The notes below the pieces were generated by a model, which did not search any database, was not told the DNA's origin, and saw only the letters and a program-made list of their open reading frames with translations. A program made the translations under genes and the position numbers. Shown piece by piece: positions 30,491 to 40,313 of a stretch of 64,000 nucleotides of DNA. Positions within the stretch are counted from its first letter, which is position 1. Every line of letters starts with the position of its first letter. The DNA is taken from the NCBI GenBank assembly GCA_041672395.1, contig JBAYZS010000005.1, positions 20,423 through 84,422 of the forward strand, in the 5' to 3' direction. Source of the DNA: UBA5287 sp041672395. Its GTDB lineage: Bacteria > Bacteroidota > Bacteroidia > Bacteroidales > Dysgonomonadaceae.

Positions 30491-33378
30491 AGCCTTTTCT
30501 ATATAACGTTGCAGAAATATTTTATCGTGAATACGGCAATAAGCTGTATCAGACGACTTTTGTATTTCCCAATCGCAGGGCAGGTGTTTTCTTTCGAAAA
30601 TACCTGGCCGAGATTGCGGGGAAGCCTATTTTTTCGCCTACAGTAATCACAGTTCAAGAATTATTCGAAATGCTGTCGGACAAACAGCCAGCTGATAAGA
30701 TTGAAATGCTTGTGTTGTTATATAAGCAGTTTAGGATTATCTCCGGATCGGAAGAGTCGTTTGATGATTTTCTGTATTGGGGTGAATTGTTGCTGAACGA
30801 TTTTAATGACGTTGATAAACACATGGTTGATGCACGTCAGTTATTCAGTAACGTGGAACAACTTAAATCGATGGAAGGAGATATGTCGTATCTGTCTCCA
30901 GAACAAATTGTTGCAATCCGGCGCTTTTGGGATAATTTTATGCCGGTAAAAGATGAAATCACTAAAAAACACTTTCTGGAGACTTGGCAGATACTTTATC
31001 AATTATATACTTCTTTCAAAGATGAACTGCTCAAAAAGGGAATGGCATATGAGGGCATGATATTCAGAGAGGTAGCTGAACGGGCGCGTTTAAAAGAGGA
31101 GCTTAAACTCTCGTTTCAGAAGATTGTTTTTGTAGGTTTGAACGCGTTAACTACGTCAGAAGTTGTTTTGATGAGATATTTGCGTGATCGAGATGTAGCT
31201 GATTTCTATTGGGATTACGATTCACCCTTAGTCTGTGATGAGCAGAATAAAGCTTCATTTTGGATCAAAACAAATTTGAATCAGTTCCCCTCTAAATTTG
31301 ATATTCATGAACCTGATGAATCGAATGCGATTGCTGATATTGATGTAATTGGGGTTCCTTCGGCAGTGGGGCAGGCAAAACAAGTTGGCACCATTTTAAG
31401 TCAACTGGTTGATAGTGGAGCAATTTCTGATCCACAAGAGGCTATAAATACGGCTATTGTGCTGCCGGACGAGAATTTGTTGTTGCCTGTAATTTACTCA
31501 ATCCCGGAAACTATCGAAAAAATCAATGTGACAATGGGTTATGGATTGTCACATTCGTCTGTCTCAAGTCTTATGGAACATGTTTCTTTGCTTCATAAGA
31601 ATATAAGACAATCGAATGGTGAAACAGCTTTTTATTACCGACATGTGCTTTCTATATTGAATCATCCGCTTGTGCAGAAAGTTTCAAAAAATGGAGCGGA
31701 TAAGGTAAAAGCATATATCCTAAGCAAAAACCGGGTGGTTGTTCCGCTATCGCAACTTCAAGAAGGGGTAGTACTCACAAAGATTTTTCAATCGGTTACA
31801 GATTGGCAAGAAGTTCCTGATTATCTTCATGATATACTTGGTAAAATATCGTCGTTGCTTTCTGTTGACAAGGAAATACAAAAAGAAACTGAGAATGATA
31901 CACGTCCCATCGACCTTGAACTTGAGTTTATTGTTCAATACTATAAAACTATCACGAGACTTCAGGATACGTTGAGTAGTTCTACTTCCATGTCGGTGGA
32001 GACTTGGTTCCGATTATTAAAAAAACTCACGCTAAACATAAGTGTTCCTTTTAGTGGTGAGCCTTTATCTGGTTTGCAGGTGATGGGTGTGTTGGAAACG
32101 CGGGTAATCGATTTCGAGAATATTATTATCCTGTCTATGAACGAGGGAGTGTTTCCGTTGAAACAAGCTTCGACTTCGTTTATTCCTTACAACCTCAGAA
32201 AGGGTTTCGGTCTTCCAACTTATGAGCATCAGGACAGCACGTATGCGTATCATTTTTATAGAATGATTAGTCGCGCAAAACGAGTGTTCATGCTATATGA
32301 TACTCGAATGGAAGATATGCAATCAGGTGAGGTGAGTCGCTACGTTTATCAACTCAAATATCTTTATCCAAACCAGGTAAACTTGAGAGAATATGTAGCA
32401 AATTATGATGTGACGGCTCCCGAAACACTTCCTGTTTCGGTTGAGAAATCGGCGGTAGTACTTGAAAAACTTAAGGCATTTTGTGCCGACGGTGAAAAAA
32501 GCTTGTCTGCTTCGTCAATTAATACTTATATTAATTGCCCTTTGCAGTTCTATTTCACTGCAGTAGAGGGGCTTAGTGAAGAAGAAGAGGTGCAGGAGTC
32601 GGTGGAATCAAGTATTTTTGGCTTGATCTTTCACCGGATTATGGAAAAAATGTATAATCGTTATAAGGGACAGACCGTTACACCTGATGTGCTTACAGCC
32701 CTTGCAGCTGATGATAAACTCATTACGCAATTGCTGGAACAGACTTTTGCTGAGTATTATTTCAAGGATAAGGAACATCCTCAATCTCTTGAAGGGCAAC
32801 TTTATCTTATTGGGGAAATCTTGCGCAGTTATGTTAAGCAGACTTTGGAACTCGACAAACAGTTTACACCTTTCGATTATATTGGTTCTGAACATCGTTT
32901 CAAGGATATTTATCCTGTGAATGCAGGTTTGAAAGTGAACTTCAAGGGAAGTATCGATCGCATTGATAAGGTGAATGATTCGTATCGCATTATAGATTAT
33001 AAGAGCGGAAAGGGCGACTTGAATTTCAATGATTTGTCAGCAATATTTGATGCGTCAAAAGCAAAGCGACCATACCAAATATTACAAGTTTTGATCTATT
33101 GCCTTTTTTATGATCGTGAAAACTCAGCACGAAATCTTTCTCCTTCTGTGTATTATCTTCTCAAGATTTTCTCAGGAAGCAATCATGCAGTAACATATCA
33201 GAATCAACCGATTAATGATTTTGCAAAATTACTACCTGAGTTTACTGATAAGTTTAATCGTTGCATTGAAGACATTTTCAACCCGGAAATCCCTTTTTCT
33301 CAAACGCAAAACGATGATAATTGCACTTGGTGTGCGTTTAAAGATGTTTGCGGCAAATCAAAAAAGGTGGGTTATTGA
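30487..33378 (+). CDS. AddB-like PD-(D/E)XK nuclease/helicase-related protein
   Basis: A 963-residue protein of the AddB/RecB-nuclease superfamily used in double-strand break processing. The C-terminal nuclease domain (residues 680-960) has VNFKGSIDRIDKV and RIIDYKSGKGD, matching the D...D-x-K catalytic pattern. Four Cys likely hold an Fe-S cluster: YINCPLQFY and CTWCAFKDVCGKS. The N-terminal half resembles a UvrD-type fold, but the start (TTFVFPNRRAGVFFRKYL) has no Walker A GKT, so it is probably an inactive helicase. The start ATG overlaps the gdhA stop (ATGA). An AddA partner is not in the window. Confidence 0.85.
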   Translation: MKPFLYNVAEIFYREYGNKLYQTTFVFPNRRAGVFFRKYLAEIAGKPIFSPTVITVQELFEMLSDKQPADKIEMLVLLYKQFRIISGSEESFDDFLYWGELLLNDFNDVDKHMVDARQLFSNVEQLKSMEGDMSYLSPEQIVAIRRFWDNFMPVKDEITKKHFLETWQILYQLYTSFKDELLKKGMAYEGMIFREVAERARLKEELKLSFQKIVFVGLNALTTSEVVLMRYLRDRDVADFYWDYDSPLVCDEQNKASFWIKTNLNQFPSKFDIHEPDESNAIADIDVIGVPSAVGQAKQVGTILSQLVDSGAISDPQEAINTAIVLPDENLLLPVIYSIPETIEKINVTMGYGLSHSSVSSLMEHVSLLHKNIRQSNGETAFYYRHVLSILNHPLVQKVSKNGADKVKAYILSKNRVVVPLSQLQEGVVLTKIFQSVTDWQEVPDYLHDILGKISSLLSVDKEIQKETENDTRPIDLELEFIVQYYKTITRLQDTLSSSTSMSVETWFRLLKKLTLNISVPFSGEPLSGLQVMGVLETRVIDFENIIILSMNEGVFPLKQASTSFIPYNLRKGFGLPTYEHQDSTYAYHFYRMISRAKRVFMLYDTRMEDMQSGEVSRYVYQLKYLYPNQVNLREYVANYDVTAPETLPVSVEKSAVVLEKLKAFCADGEKSLSASSINTYINCPLQFYFTAVEGLSEEEEVQESVESSIFGLIFHRIMEKMYNRYKGQTVTPDVLTALAADDKLITQLLEQTFAEYYFKDKEHPQSLEGQLYLIGEILRSYVKQTLELDKQFTPFDYIGSEHRFKDIYPVNAGLKVNFKGSIDRIDKVNDSYRIIDYKSGKGDLNFNDLSAIFDASKAKRPYQILQVLIYCLFYDRENSARNLSPSVYYLLKIFSGSNHAVTYQNQPINDFAKLLPEFTDKFNRCIEDIFNPEIPFSQTQNDDNCTWCAFKDVCGKSKKVGY

Positions 33379-33437
33379 TTTGATGTAACTGCTTGTTCTT
33401 TCCCTAACCTTTTCTCCGTTTCCAACTCATTCACAAT

Positions 33438-35951
33438 CTAGTCCTTATCTTTTCCTAATCGTTTGAAGAATCCATATAAAAAGCAAATCGCAACAAGTAA
33501 CATAATGCCCAAAGAGATGTAGGCAATGATGTCAGTTACTTTGATACTTTGTGGATCAAACTTGAAAACGATTGTGTGTTCTCCTGCCGGAACAGGTAAT
33601 GCACGCAATGTGTAGTTGGCACGGAACATCTCGGCCGGCTTTCCGTCAATGGTTATTTGCCATCCTTTAGGATAATAGATTTCAGAGAATACAGCCAACT
33701 CATCTTTCTTGGCATTTGCATGATAGGTGAGGATGTTTGAATCGTAGGATGTGAGTGAAATTGTTGAGGCTGAGTCTTTTGGAGTAACATTAAATCCGTC
33801 CAAAACGGGAGCGTACTTCTTATCTGCAACGGCTTGTGAACGCAAATCGAGTTTTCCTAATGTCTCAATTTCTTCATCGGCAGTTCCAGTAAAGGTGATA
33901 TTATCGACAAACCATGCATTTCCTTGAGCATAAGGATTTAACACGGGAATGGCTCCTCCTTCTTGTGCAGGTAATATCGTCCAACGGGAATTTAACATGT
34001 TCAACACCTTAAAGTCATCGGCATTAACGGAATCCATTGCACCATTTGTCTGAACAATATCTTGTTGCAATGCCATCATTTCCTTGCCCAAATGTACATC
34101 AATCAAATCTTGATATCTGCGAAGTTTGGCAGCATGATATCCACCAATAGTTTTATGATAATAGGGTGTAACTCCATCATTGAAAGTGCTGGTAGCCATA
34201 TTAAGTACCCTATAATATTTTGTTGTGTCTTGCAGAATATACTCATCTGCAGGCGTTTTTGCAAATATCTGTTGGCGTTGCGACTGTTCATGAAAATCAC
34301 TGTCGTTGAGGTATCGCTTATTCACACCCCACATATCTCCGAGACAAAGTACCAGAATCAGTGATGCCGTCCAAGAGGCATTTAGCTTTTTGTTCACAAA
34401 TAGCCAGATGAACAGTGTTCCAATAACAGTGATAAACGCTGATCGCCAGGCATCTGCAGTGAACATTGAGATGCGCATATCTGTTAAGTTGCCAATGAGA
34501 GGTTGAATATGTTCAGGTGGCAAAGACTGAAACGCTTGCATCTCAGAACCTGAGATGAAGGAAGAGAAAAATAGCTTAGGCAGTAATGCCATTACTAGTG
34601 CCACACCTCCGGTGAGTCCCAGACTGATATAAACATTTTTCATGTTGTTCTTTATCGTGTCCGGATGTTCAATAATTTCCTTCAACGCAAAGATTGCCAA
34701 TACCGGGATGCAGAATTCTGCAATCACAAGTATCGACGATACAGTTCTGAATTTATTGTAAAGTGGAACATTATCGATAAAGAAATCGGTCAGTCCCATG
34801 AAGTTATGTCCCCACGAAAGAAGTATTGAGAAGATTGTTCCTGCCAACATCGCCCATTTCATTGGTCCTTTCACGATGAAAAGTCCCAAAATAAAAAGCA
34901 TCATCACAAAAGCACCTACATACACTGGTCCCGATGTGCCGGGTTGTTCGCCCCAGTACTGACCAATCTGAGAATAGAGTTGGCGATATTCGGGACGAGC
35001 TTTGCTCATCGCTTTTTCGTTTTCCGAAATGGGAACGCTGGCGCCTCCTTTTGTGTTGGGAATCAATAAGGTAAGAGTTTCATCGATTCCATAACTCCAT
35101 TGAGTGATATAATTCCGTTCTAACCCGCTTTCCGATTTATTTTCAGCACCATGATGTGTCAGTTCTGACTTTCCACGCATGGTCTCTTTTGAATACTCGT
35201 AAGTGTGATATAAATTGGATGAGTTAGCTAAAATACCGATAACGCCGGCAACTATGAGTACTGCCGTTGATTTTAAGAAAGAAGGAACTTCCTTTTTTCT
35301 AATGGCATCAATTAACAGCGCAATAACAATAAATACCATCACAAACAAGAAGTAATATGTCATCTGCAGGTGGTTTGCCGATATCTGAAAAGCGACAAAT
35401 ACCATAAAGAGAAAGGACCCCAGCAAGTATTTCTTTCGGTAGATATAAACTAATCCTGCAATCGTTGGCGGAATATATGCCAATGTTGTGAATTTCCATA
35501 TATGACCGGCGTCAATCAGAATGAAGAAATATGAAGAAAAGGCCCAAACGATTGCTCCCAAAGCACTGAGCAATGGTTTTGCCTTAAATGCACGCATCAG
35601 GATATAAAATCCCATCAGCATAATAAAAAGCAATGCAACGTATTGTGGAAGAAACAGTTGGTACAGTTGTTTTGCCGCATCTTGCGGTTTTGATGAATTG
35701 TATGTCGGCGACATCTGATAAGTCGGCATTCCGCCAAACATAGAGTTGATCCATCTTGTGCGTTCCCCGTGATGTCGACTCATGTAGTCCACTTGTTCCT
35801 GACCTTGCCCAATGGCAGCCAGAGAATCGCTTTGAGTGATAACGCGTCCCTCAAAAATTGCCGGAGCAAAATAGATAAAGGAGATAATGATAAAGGCCAG
35901 TATCACAATTAGATCAGGCAGCATTTTCTTTAACGTATTGGACTTTTTCAT
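33438..35951 (-). CDS. YfhO family multi-spanning membrane protein
   Basis: An 837-residue inner-membrane protein with about a dozen hydrophobic segments in the first 540 residues and another at the end (IIAYISLGIMLLVAICFLYG). A soluble region near residues 560-790 includes YYPKGWQITIDGKPAEMF and the LRALPVPAGEHTIVFKF motif, typical of YfhO. In Gram-positive bacteria YfhO glycosylates lipoteichoic acid; Bacteroidota members are probably GT-C-like glycosyltransferases acting on envelope lipids or glycans. This is inferred from the family. Confidence 0.85.
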   Translation of the reverse strand: MKKSNTLKKMLPDLIVILAFIIISFIYFAPAIFEGRVITQSDSLAAIGQGQEQVDYMSRHHGERTRWINSMFGGMPTYQMSPTYNSSKPQDAAKQLYQLFLPQYVALLFIMLMGFYILMRAFKAKPLLSALGAIVWAFSSYFFILIDAGHIWKFTTLAYIPPTIAGLVYIYRKKYLLGSFLFMVFVAFQISANHLQMTYYFLFVMVFIVIALLIDAIRKKEVPSFLKSTAVLIVAGVIGILANSSNLYHTYEYSKETMRGKSELTHHGAENKSESGLERNYITQWSYGIDETLTLLIPNTKGGASVPISENEKAMSKARPEYRQLYSQIGQYWGEQPGTSGPVYVGAFVMMLFILGLFIVKGPMKWAMLAGTIFSILLSWGHNFMGLTDFFIDNVPLYNKFRTVSSILVIAEFCIPVLAIFALKEIIEHPDTIKNNMKNVYISLGLTGGVALVMALLPKLFFSSFISGSEMQAFQSLPPEHIQPLIGNLTDMRISMFTADAWRSAFITVIGTLFIWLFVNKKLNASWTASLILVLCLGDMWGVNKRYLNDSDFHEQSQRQQIFAKTPADEYILQDTTKYYRVLNMATSTFNDGVTPYYHKTIGGYHAAKLRRYQDLIDVHLGKEMMALQQDIVQTNGAMDSVNADDFKVLNMLNSRWTILPAQEGGAIPVLNPYAQGNAWFVDNITFTGTADEEIETLGKLDLRSQAVADKKYAPVLDGFNVTPKDSASTISLTSYDSNILTYHANAKKDELAVFSEIYYPKGWQITIDGKPAEMFRANYTLRALPVPAGEHTIVFKFDPQSIKVTDIIAYISLGIMLLVAICFLYGFFKRLGKDKD

Positions 35952-36052
35952 ACGATTCTTTAGTTTTGTTTCTTTATGTATTATGAGTCAATTAAGTGCA
36001 AATTTACAAGAATATTCTTTGAAACCCTTGTCATATGGTAAATTCTTTCACA

Positions 36053-36089
36053 TAAAAAAACAGTGAAACATTAAAGTTCCACTGTTTTA
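36053..36089 (-). terminator. Terminator after the small outer-membrane protein gene
   Basis: On the minus strand AAAACAGTGGAAC pairs with GTTTCACTGTTTT (one mismatch) and is followed by a run of T. It lies 25 bases after the stop of the gene at 36114-36668. Confidence 0.75.
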
Positions 36090-36113
36090 AAGTAGTAGTT
36101 TATTTAATATTGT

Positions 36114-36668
36114 TTAAAATCGTTTACCAATTGAAATTCCCATTCGTGGATAAGCACCGTCGTTGACAAAATCCCTGCCTCCTCCAAATAAGATTTCTCC
36201 AACCCAATCGTTTTTAGTAATATATTTCCATCCGAGACCCAAGCCAAGTCCTGCACCTAAATCCTCTTCAATTGTTTCTCCATCAATTACAAGATTTGTA
36301 TCATTAACAGGAGAAAAGAGCGATCCATTTGCTTCAATGAAGAAACCTGCTCCATATTTATCGAGTGACTTGCTATTGCCACCGAAGAACCAACGGAAAT
36401 ATGGGGTAAAAGCAAAATCCATCATATATTCGTCGGCCAGATTGATTCCAACAGAAGCTCCTAAGCTGATATCGGAATTCAATAGTCGTTCGTATGATAC
36501 CTCAGGATATAAAGCAAAAATGGTAGTCGGCAAGTTCAATTTTACTTCATTGAGCTTGATCGGTTGTTCCTTTTCCAGACTAAATCCGAAGAGACTTTCC
36601 AAATGGCTTTGTGAAAATACAGAAACGCTTATCAACAAAGCTAGTATAAGAACTGGAATCTTTTTCAT
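36114..36668 (-). CDS. Small outer-membrane beta-barrel-like protein, unknown function
   Basis: A 184-residue protein with a signal peptide (MKKIPVLILALLISVSVFSQ). The mature part has alternating strands with Gly turns (LGASVGINLADEYMMDFAFT, GAGLGLGLGWKYITKNDWV) and ends with an aromatic residue (GISIGKRF), consistent with an eight-stranded outer-membrane barrel. I do not recognise a named family. It stands alone with a terminator just downstream. Confidence 0.7.
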   Translation of the reverse strand: MKKIPVLILALLISVSVFSQSHLESLFGFSLEKEQPIKLNEVKLNLPTTIFALYPEVSYERLLNSDISLGASVGINLADEYMMDFAFTPYFRWFFGGNSKSLDKYGAGFFIEANGSLFSPVNDTNLVIDGETIEEDLGAGLGLGLGWKYITKNDWVGEILFGGGRDFVNDGAYPRMGISIGKRF

Positions 36669-36770
36669 AAATTAATAGCGTTAATTATTTAATAAATGCT
36701 TCTATTTATTTAGATGGAAAATTGTAAAAAACGTTGCAAACTTTTAGTTAAAGTAAATCAAAATCGTTCA

Positions 36771-38855
36771 TTATTTTATTTCACTTCCAGGTAACACTTT
36801 TTTCTCTGGTTCAATTAAAGCCAGTGAACCATCAGCATTTTCCGCAGATAGAATCATTCCTTCCGATAAGAATCCCCGCATTTTTCGCGGTTCAAGATTG
36901 GCAATAAAACAAACCTGTTTACCTACCAGTTCTTCCGGATTAGGATAATATGCAGCGATCCCCGATAAAATGGTACGTTTCTTTAGACCATCATCAAGTA
37001 AAAAACGAAGTAACTTATCAGCCTTTGGCACTTTTTCGCATTCAAGTACAGTACCAACACGAATATCCAGTTTCTCAAAAGCGTCAATTGTAATGGTTTC
37101 CTTAATTGGTTTTGCTTTATACTCACTTGCCTCATTCGCTTTTTTTGTATCAAGAAGTTTCTGAACTTGTTTTTCAACAACCTCATCATCCATTTTCTCA
37201 AACAACAATTCAGAGTCATTTAATTTATGTCCTGCAGGAAGTAAATCAGTCTGACCTAATTTGTCCCAACCAAAATCACCGGCATTGATCATTTTGTTGA
37301 TTTTGACAGTGCTAAACGGTAGGAACGGCTCGAATACTATTCCCAGATTTGCAGTTATTTGCAATGCTATATTCAAAATGGTTGCTGTGCGATCCATATC
37401 TGTTTTAGCCGTTTTCCAAGGTTCTGTGTCGGCAAGATATTTGTTCCCGATGCGTGCAAGATTCATTGCATCTTTCAATGCTTCGCGGAAGTGAAAATTA
37501 TCGAGATTCTTTTCAACAGCCTCTTTCACTCCCTTCACTTCCCGCAGTGTTTGTTCGTCAAACTCAGTCAGTTTTCCGCATGCCGGCACTTCGTTATTGA
37601 AATATTTTTGAGTAAGCACGAGTGCACGATTGATAAAATTACCCAATACCGCAACCAGTTCATTATTATTACGTGCCTGAAAATCTTTCCAGGTGAAATC
37701 GTTATCCTTTGTTTCAGGCGCATTAGCTGTGAGAACATATCGCAAAACATCCTGTTTACCGGGGAATTCTTCAAGATATTCGTGTAGCCACACTGCCCAA
37801 TTATGAGAAGTTGAAATCTTATCCCCTTCAAGATTCAAGAATTCATTTGCCGGCACATTATCAGGCAAGATAAAAGAACCCTCTGCTTTTAGCATAGATG
37901 GGAACACAATACAGTGAAACACAATATTATCCTTTCCGATAAAATGTATCAATCTCGTGTCTTCATCTTTCCACCATTTTTCCCAGTCGCCATATTTATC
38001 AGGTTGGTTTGCACACAGCTCTTTCGTGTTGGAAATATAACCGATAGGCGCATCAAACCAAACATATAACACTTTTCCTTCGCCACCCTTAACCGGAACT
38101 GGAACACCCCAATCCAAGTCGCGACTTACTGCGCGTGGTTGCAAACCCATATCGATCCACGATTTGCATTGTCCATAAACATTTGATTTCCATTCCTTAT
38201 GATCCTCCAAAATCCACTTGCGAAGACCCTCTTCATGTTTGTCGAGTGGCAAATACCAATGTTTTGTTTTGCGCATAACCGGTTGACTTCCGCTCAGCGC
38301 CGATTTTGGATTTATCAGATCCGTAGCATTGAGTGAGCTTCCGCACTTTTCGCACTGATCACCATAAGCATTTTCATTTCCACAAATGGGACAAGTACCC
38401 GTAATATATCGGTCGGCCAAGAATTGTTGCGCCTCTTCATCATAATATTGTTCGCTTTCCTGTTCAAGAAATTCACCTTTTTCATAGAGTTTCAAGAAGA
38501 AGTCTGAAGCCGTTTTGTGGTGAATCTCAGAGGTTGTACGCGAATAAATATCGAAAGTGATACCAAATTCCGCAAACGACTGTTTAATCAAATTGTGATA
38601 TCTGTCAACAATATCCTGCGGAGAAACTCCCTCTTTACGGGCTTTGATTGTAATTGGAATACCGTGCTCGTCAGAGCCGCCAATTAGAACAACTTCTACA
38701 CCTTTTAGTCGTAAATAACGGGCATAAATATCTGCAGGAACATATACTCCCGCAAGGTGTCCAATGTGTACAGGACCATTTGCGTACGGCAAAGCCGTTG
38801 TGATTAGTGTGCGTTTAAATTCTTTTGCCATAGACTCTTTACTAAATTCCATCAT
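36771..38855 (-). CDS. metG: Methionyl-tRNA synthetase
   Basis: A 694-residue class I synthetase. The HIGH motif (NGPVHIGHLAG) is near residue 30. Four Cys of the zinc knuckle are in CPICGNENAYGDQCEKCG near residue 155. The KMSKS loop reads DKISTSHNW, a KISTS variant. The C-terminal 110 residues form an EMAP-like tRNA-binding domain (FEKLDIRVGTVLECEKVPKA), as in the long bacterial MetRS. A second Met at residue 9 (MAKEFKRTL) is an alternative start. Confidence 0.97.
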   Translation of the reverse strand: MMEFSKESMAKEFKRTLITTALPYANGPVHIGHLAGVYVPADIYARYLRLKGVEVVLIGGSDEHGIPITIKARKEGVSPQDIVDRYHNLIKQSFAEFGITFDIYSRTTSEIHHKTASDFFLKLYEKGEFLEQESEQYYDEEAQQFLADRYITGTCPICGNENAYGDQCEKCGSSLNATDLINPKSALSGSQPVMRKTKHWYLPLDKHEEGLRKWILEDHKEWKSNVYGQCKSWIDMGLQPRAVSRDLDWGVPVPVKGGEGKVLYVWFDAPIGYISNTKELCANQPDKYGDWEKWWKDEDTRLIHFIGKDNIVFHCIVFPSMLKAEGSFILPDNVPANEFLNLEGDKISTSHNWAVWLHEYLEEFPGKQDVLRYVLTANAPETKDNDFTWKDFQARNNNELVAVLGNFINRALVLTQKYFNNEVPACGKLTEFDEQTLREVKGVKEAVEKNLDNFHFREALKDAMNLARIGNKYLADTEPWKTAKTDMDRTATILNIALQITANLGIVFEPFLPFSTVKINKMINAGDFGWDKLGQTDLLPAGHKLNDSELLFEKMDDEVVEKQVQKLLDTKKANEASEYKAKPIKETITIDAFEKLDIRVGTVLECEKVPKADKLLRFLLDDGLKKRTILSGIAAYYPNPEELVGKQVCFIANLEPRKMRGFLSEGMILSAENADGSLALIEPEKKVLPGSEIK

Positions 38856-38930
38856 CCCATTTAAACATTGATATTTATGAAAACGATAGAACTTGTTTAA
38901 TTTATATAAATTACTGTAATTTCAATTTCG

Positions 38931-38963
38931 CAAAGATACTAAAAATAGCTTTTTATTGAACAA
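38931..38963 (-). promoter_or_regulatory. Putative promoter for metG
   Basis: Minus-strand TATCTTTG at 38938-38931 matches the -7 consensus. A TTG at 38963-38961 lies 22 bases upstream, slightly longer than the usual spacing. The gene starts 75 bases downstream. Confidence 0.5.
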
Positions 38964-39020
38964 TGAAATGAACTGAGTCTACAACTTATTTCACACATTT
39001 TGAAAAGTAGATCAAATTAA

Positions 39021-39050
39021 TTGATTTTTCAATCATTAACTTTATCTTTG
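39021..39050 (+). promoter_or_regulatory. Promoter for the acyltransferase-sulfatase pair
   Basis: TTG at 39021-39023, a 19-base spacer, then TATCTTTG at 39043-39050 match the Bacteroidota TTTG/TAnnTTTG pattern well. The ATG at 39093 is 42 bases downstream. Confidence 0.65.
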
Positions 39051-39092
39051 TGTACAAGTAAAATATCATTAAAAAATATCATCTAAAAATCT

Positions 39093-40217
39093 ATGGAACA
39101 AACTAGTGAAAAGAAACAAGGTCCAGAGCGATTACGTTCATTGGATGCACTCAGAGGTTTTGATATGTTCTGGATCATGGGAGCTGAAGAGATATTCATC
39201 CTTTTAGGAACTTTAACAGGGTACCCCATTTTGGAATGGTGGGCGAGTCAATTGTCACATGTTCAATGGGATGGGTTTCATGCATACGACATGATTTTTC
39301 CTTTATTTCTTTTTATAGCAGGAGTTTCATTTCCTTTTTCAGTCGCGAATAAAATGTCCGTTGAAGGAGGCAAGAAATCATTATATATCCACATTTTCAA
39401 GAGAGGTTTTCTATTGGTGTTATTTGGTATCATTTACAATAATGGATTCAGTTTTGATTTTGCAAATTTCAGATATGCGAGTGTTCTGGGGCGTATTGGT
39501 TTAGCATGGATGTTTGCCGCCCTCATTTTCATAAATACAAAAAATTGGAAAGCAAGGTTGATTTGGTTAGGTGCGATACTCATTTTTTACTGGTTACTGT
39601 TTGTCATTTTCAAAGCACCTGATTTAGGAGATCCCGATCATTTTTCAATGAAAGGGAATATAGCCAATTATATTGACCGGTTGCTTTTGCCCGGGCGATA
39701 CTGTTGTTTCGAATTTGGAGACAATGAAGGCATATTGCCAACAATTGCAGCTACAGGAACAGGTCTGCTAGGGATGCTCACCGGTGAGTTTCTCAGGAGC
39801 AACAATAAACCCATGAAAAAAGTTCTATTTTTGGTATTCTGTGGAGCCATTTTAATGCTTATTGGATGGTTATGGAACTTTGTTTTTCCAATTAATAAGA
39901 AGTTATGGTCTAGTTCTTTTGTGTGTTGGGTAGGAGGTCTCAGTATTTTGATGCTGGCATTATTTTACCTTATAATAGATGTTTGGCATTATCGTAAATG
40001 GGCATTTTTCTTTGTAGTTATTGGAATGAATCCTATCACCATATATTTAGCAAACAGGATAATTAATTTCAGTAATGCGTCGGACTTCTTCTTTAAAGGA
40101 CTAGCCGACATTCTGCCCGAAGCCTGGGCACCATTAATTTATGCAATTGGTATAGTTGCCGTTGGGTACGTTTTCCTTTTAATTCTTTATAAGAAGAAAA
40201 TATTCTTAAAAGTATGA
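39093..40217 (+). CDS. DUF5009/HGSNAT-like membrane acyltransferase
   Basis: A 374-residue inner-membrane protein with about ten hydrophobic helices. It begins with RLRSLDALRGFDMFWIMGAE and GFHAYDMIFPLFLFIAGVSF, typical of the DUF5009/DUF1624 family related to human heparan-alpha-glucosaminide N-acetyltransferase. That enzyme moves an acetyl group across the membrane onto terminal glucosamine. A sulfatase follows after 96 bases on the same strand, so a role in amino-sugar or glycosaminoglycan breakdown is plausible. The substrate is inferred, not seen. Confidence 0.8.
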   Translation: MEQTSEKKQGPERLRSLDALRGFDMFWIMGAEEIFILLGTLTGYPILEWWASQLSHVQWDGFHAYDMIFPLFLFIAGVSFPFSVANKMSVEGGKKSLYIHIFKRGFLLVLFGIIYNNGFSFDFANFRYASVLGRIGLAWMFAALIFINTKNWKARLIWLGAILIFYWLLFVIFKAPDLGDPDHFSMKGNIANYIDRLLLPGRYCCFEFGDNEGILPTIAATGTGLLGMLTGEFLRSNNKPMKKVLFLVFCGAILMLIGWLWNFVFPINKKLWSSSFVCWVGGLSILMLALFYLIIDVWHYRKWAFFFVVIGMNPITIYLANRIINFSNASDFFFKGLADILPEAWAPLIYAIGIVAVGYVFLLILYKKKIFLKV

Positions 40218-40313
40218 CCAGACCAGCCATCTATTAAATAAGAAGGATTGTTACTGTAAGTCCAGTTTTTTTTAACAGATTCATTTTCTGAAAATTAAAA
40301 CGACAATATAATT

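Noticed and set aside
32326..32338. GTGAGGTGAG inside the AddB-like gene as a further repeat copy
   Set aside because: The spacing is 5 bases, not 11, and it lies in coding sequence.
36163..36675. A 170-codon + strand frame opposite the small outer-membrane protein
   Set aside because: The minus-strand gene has a signal peptide, barrel-like pattern and terminator; the + frame has none of these.
37359..37787. A 142-codon + strand frame opposite metG
   Set aside because: Lies wholly within the catalytic part of metG on the other strand.
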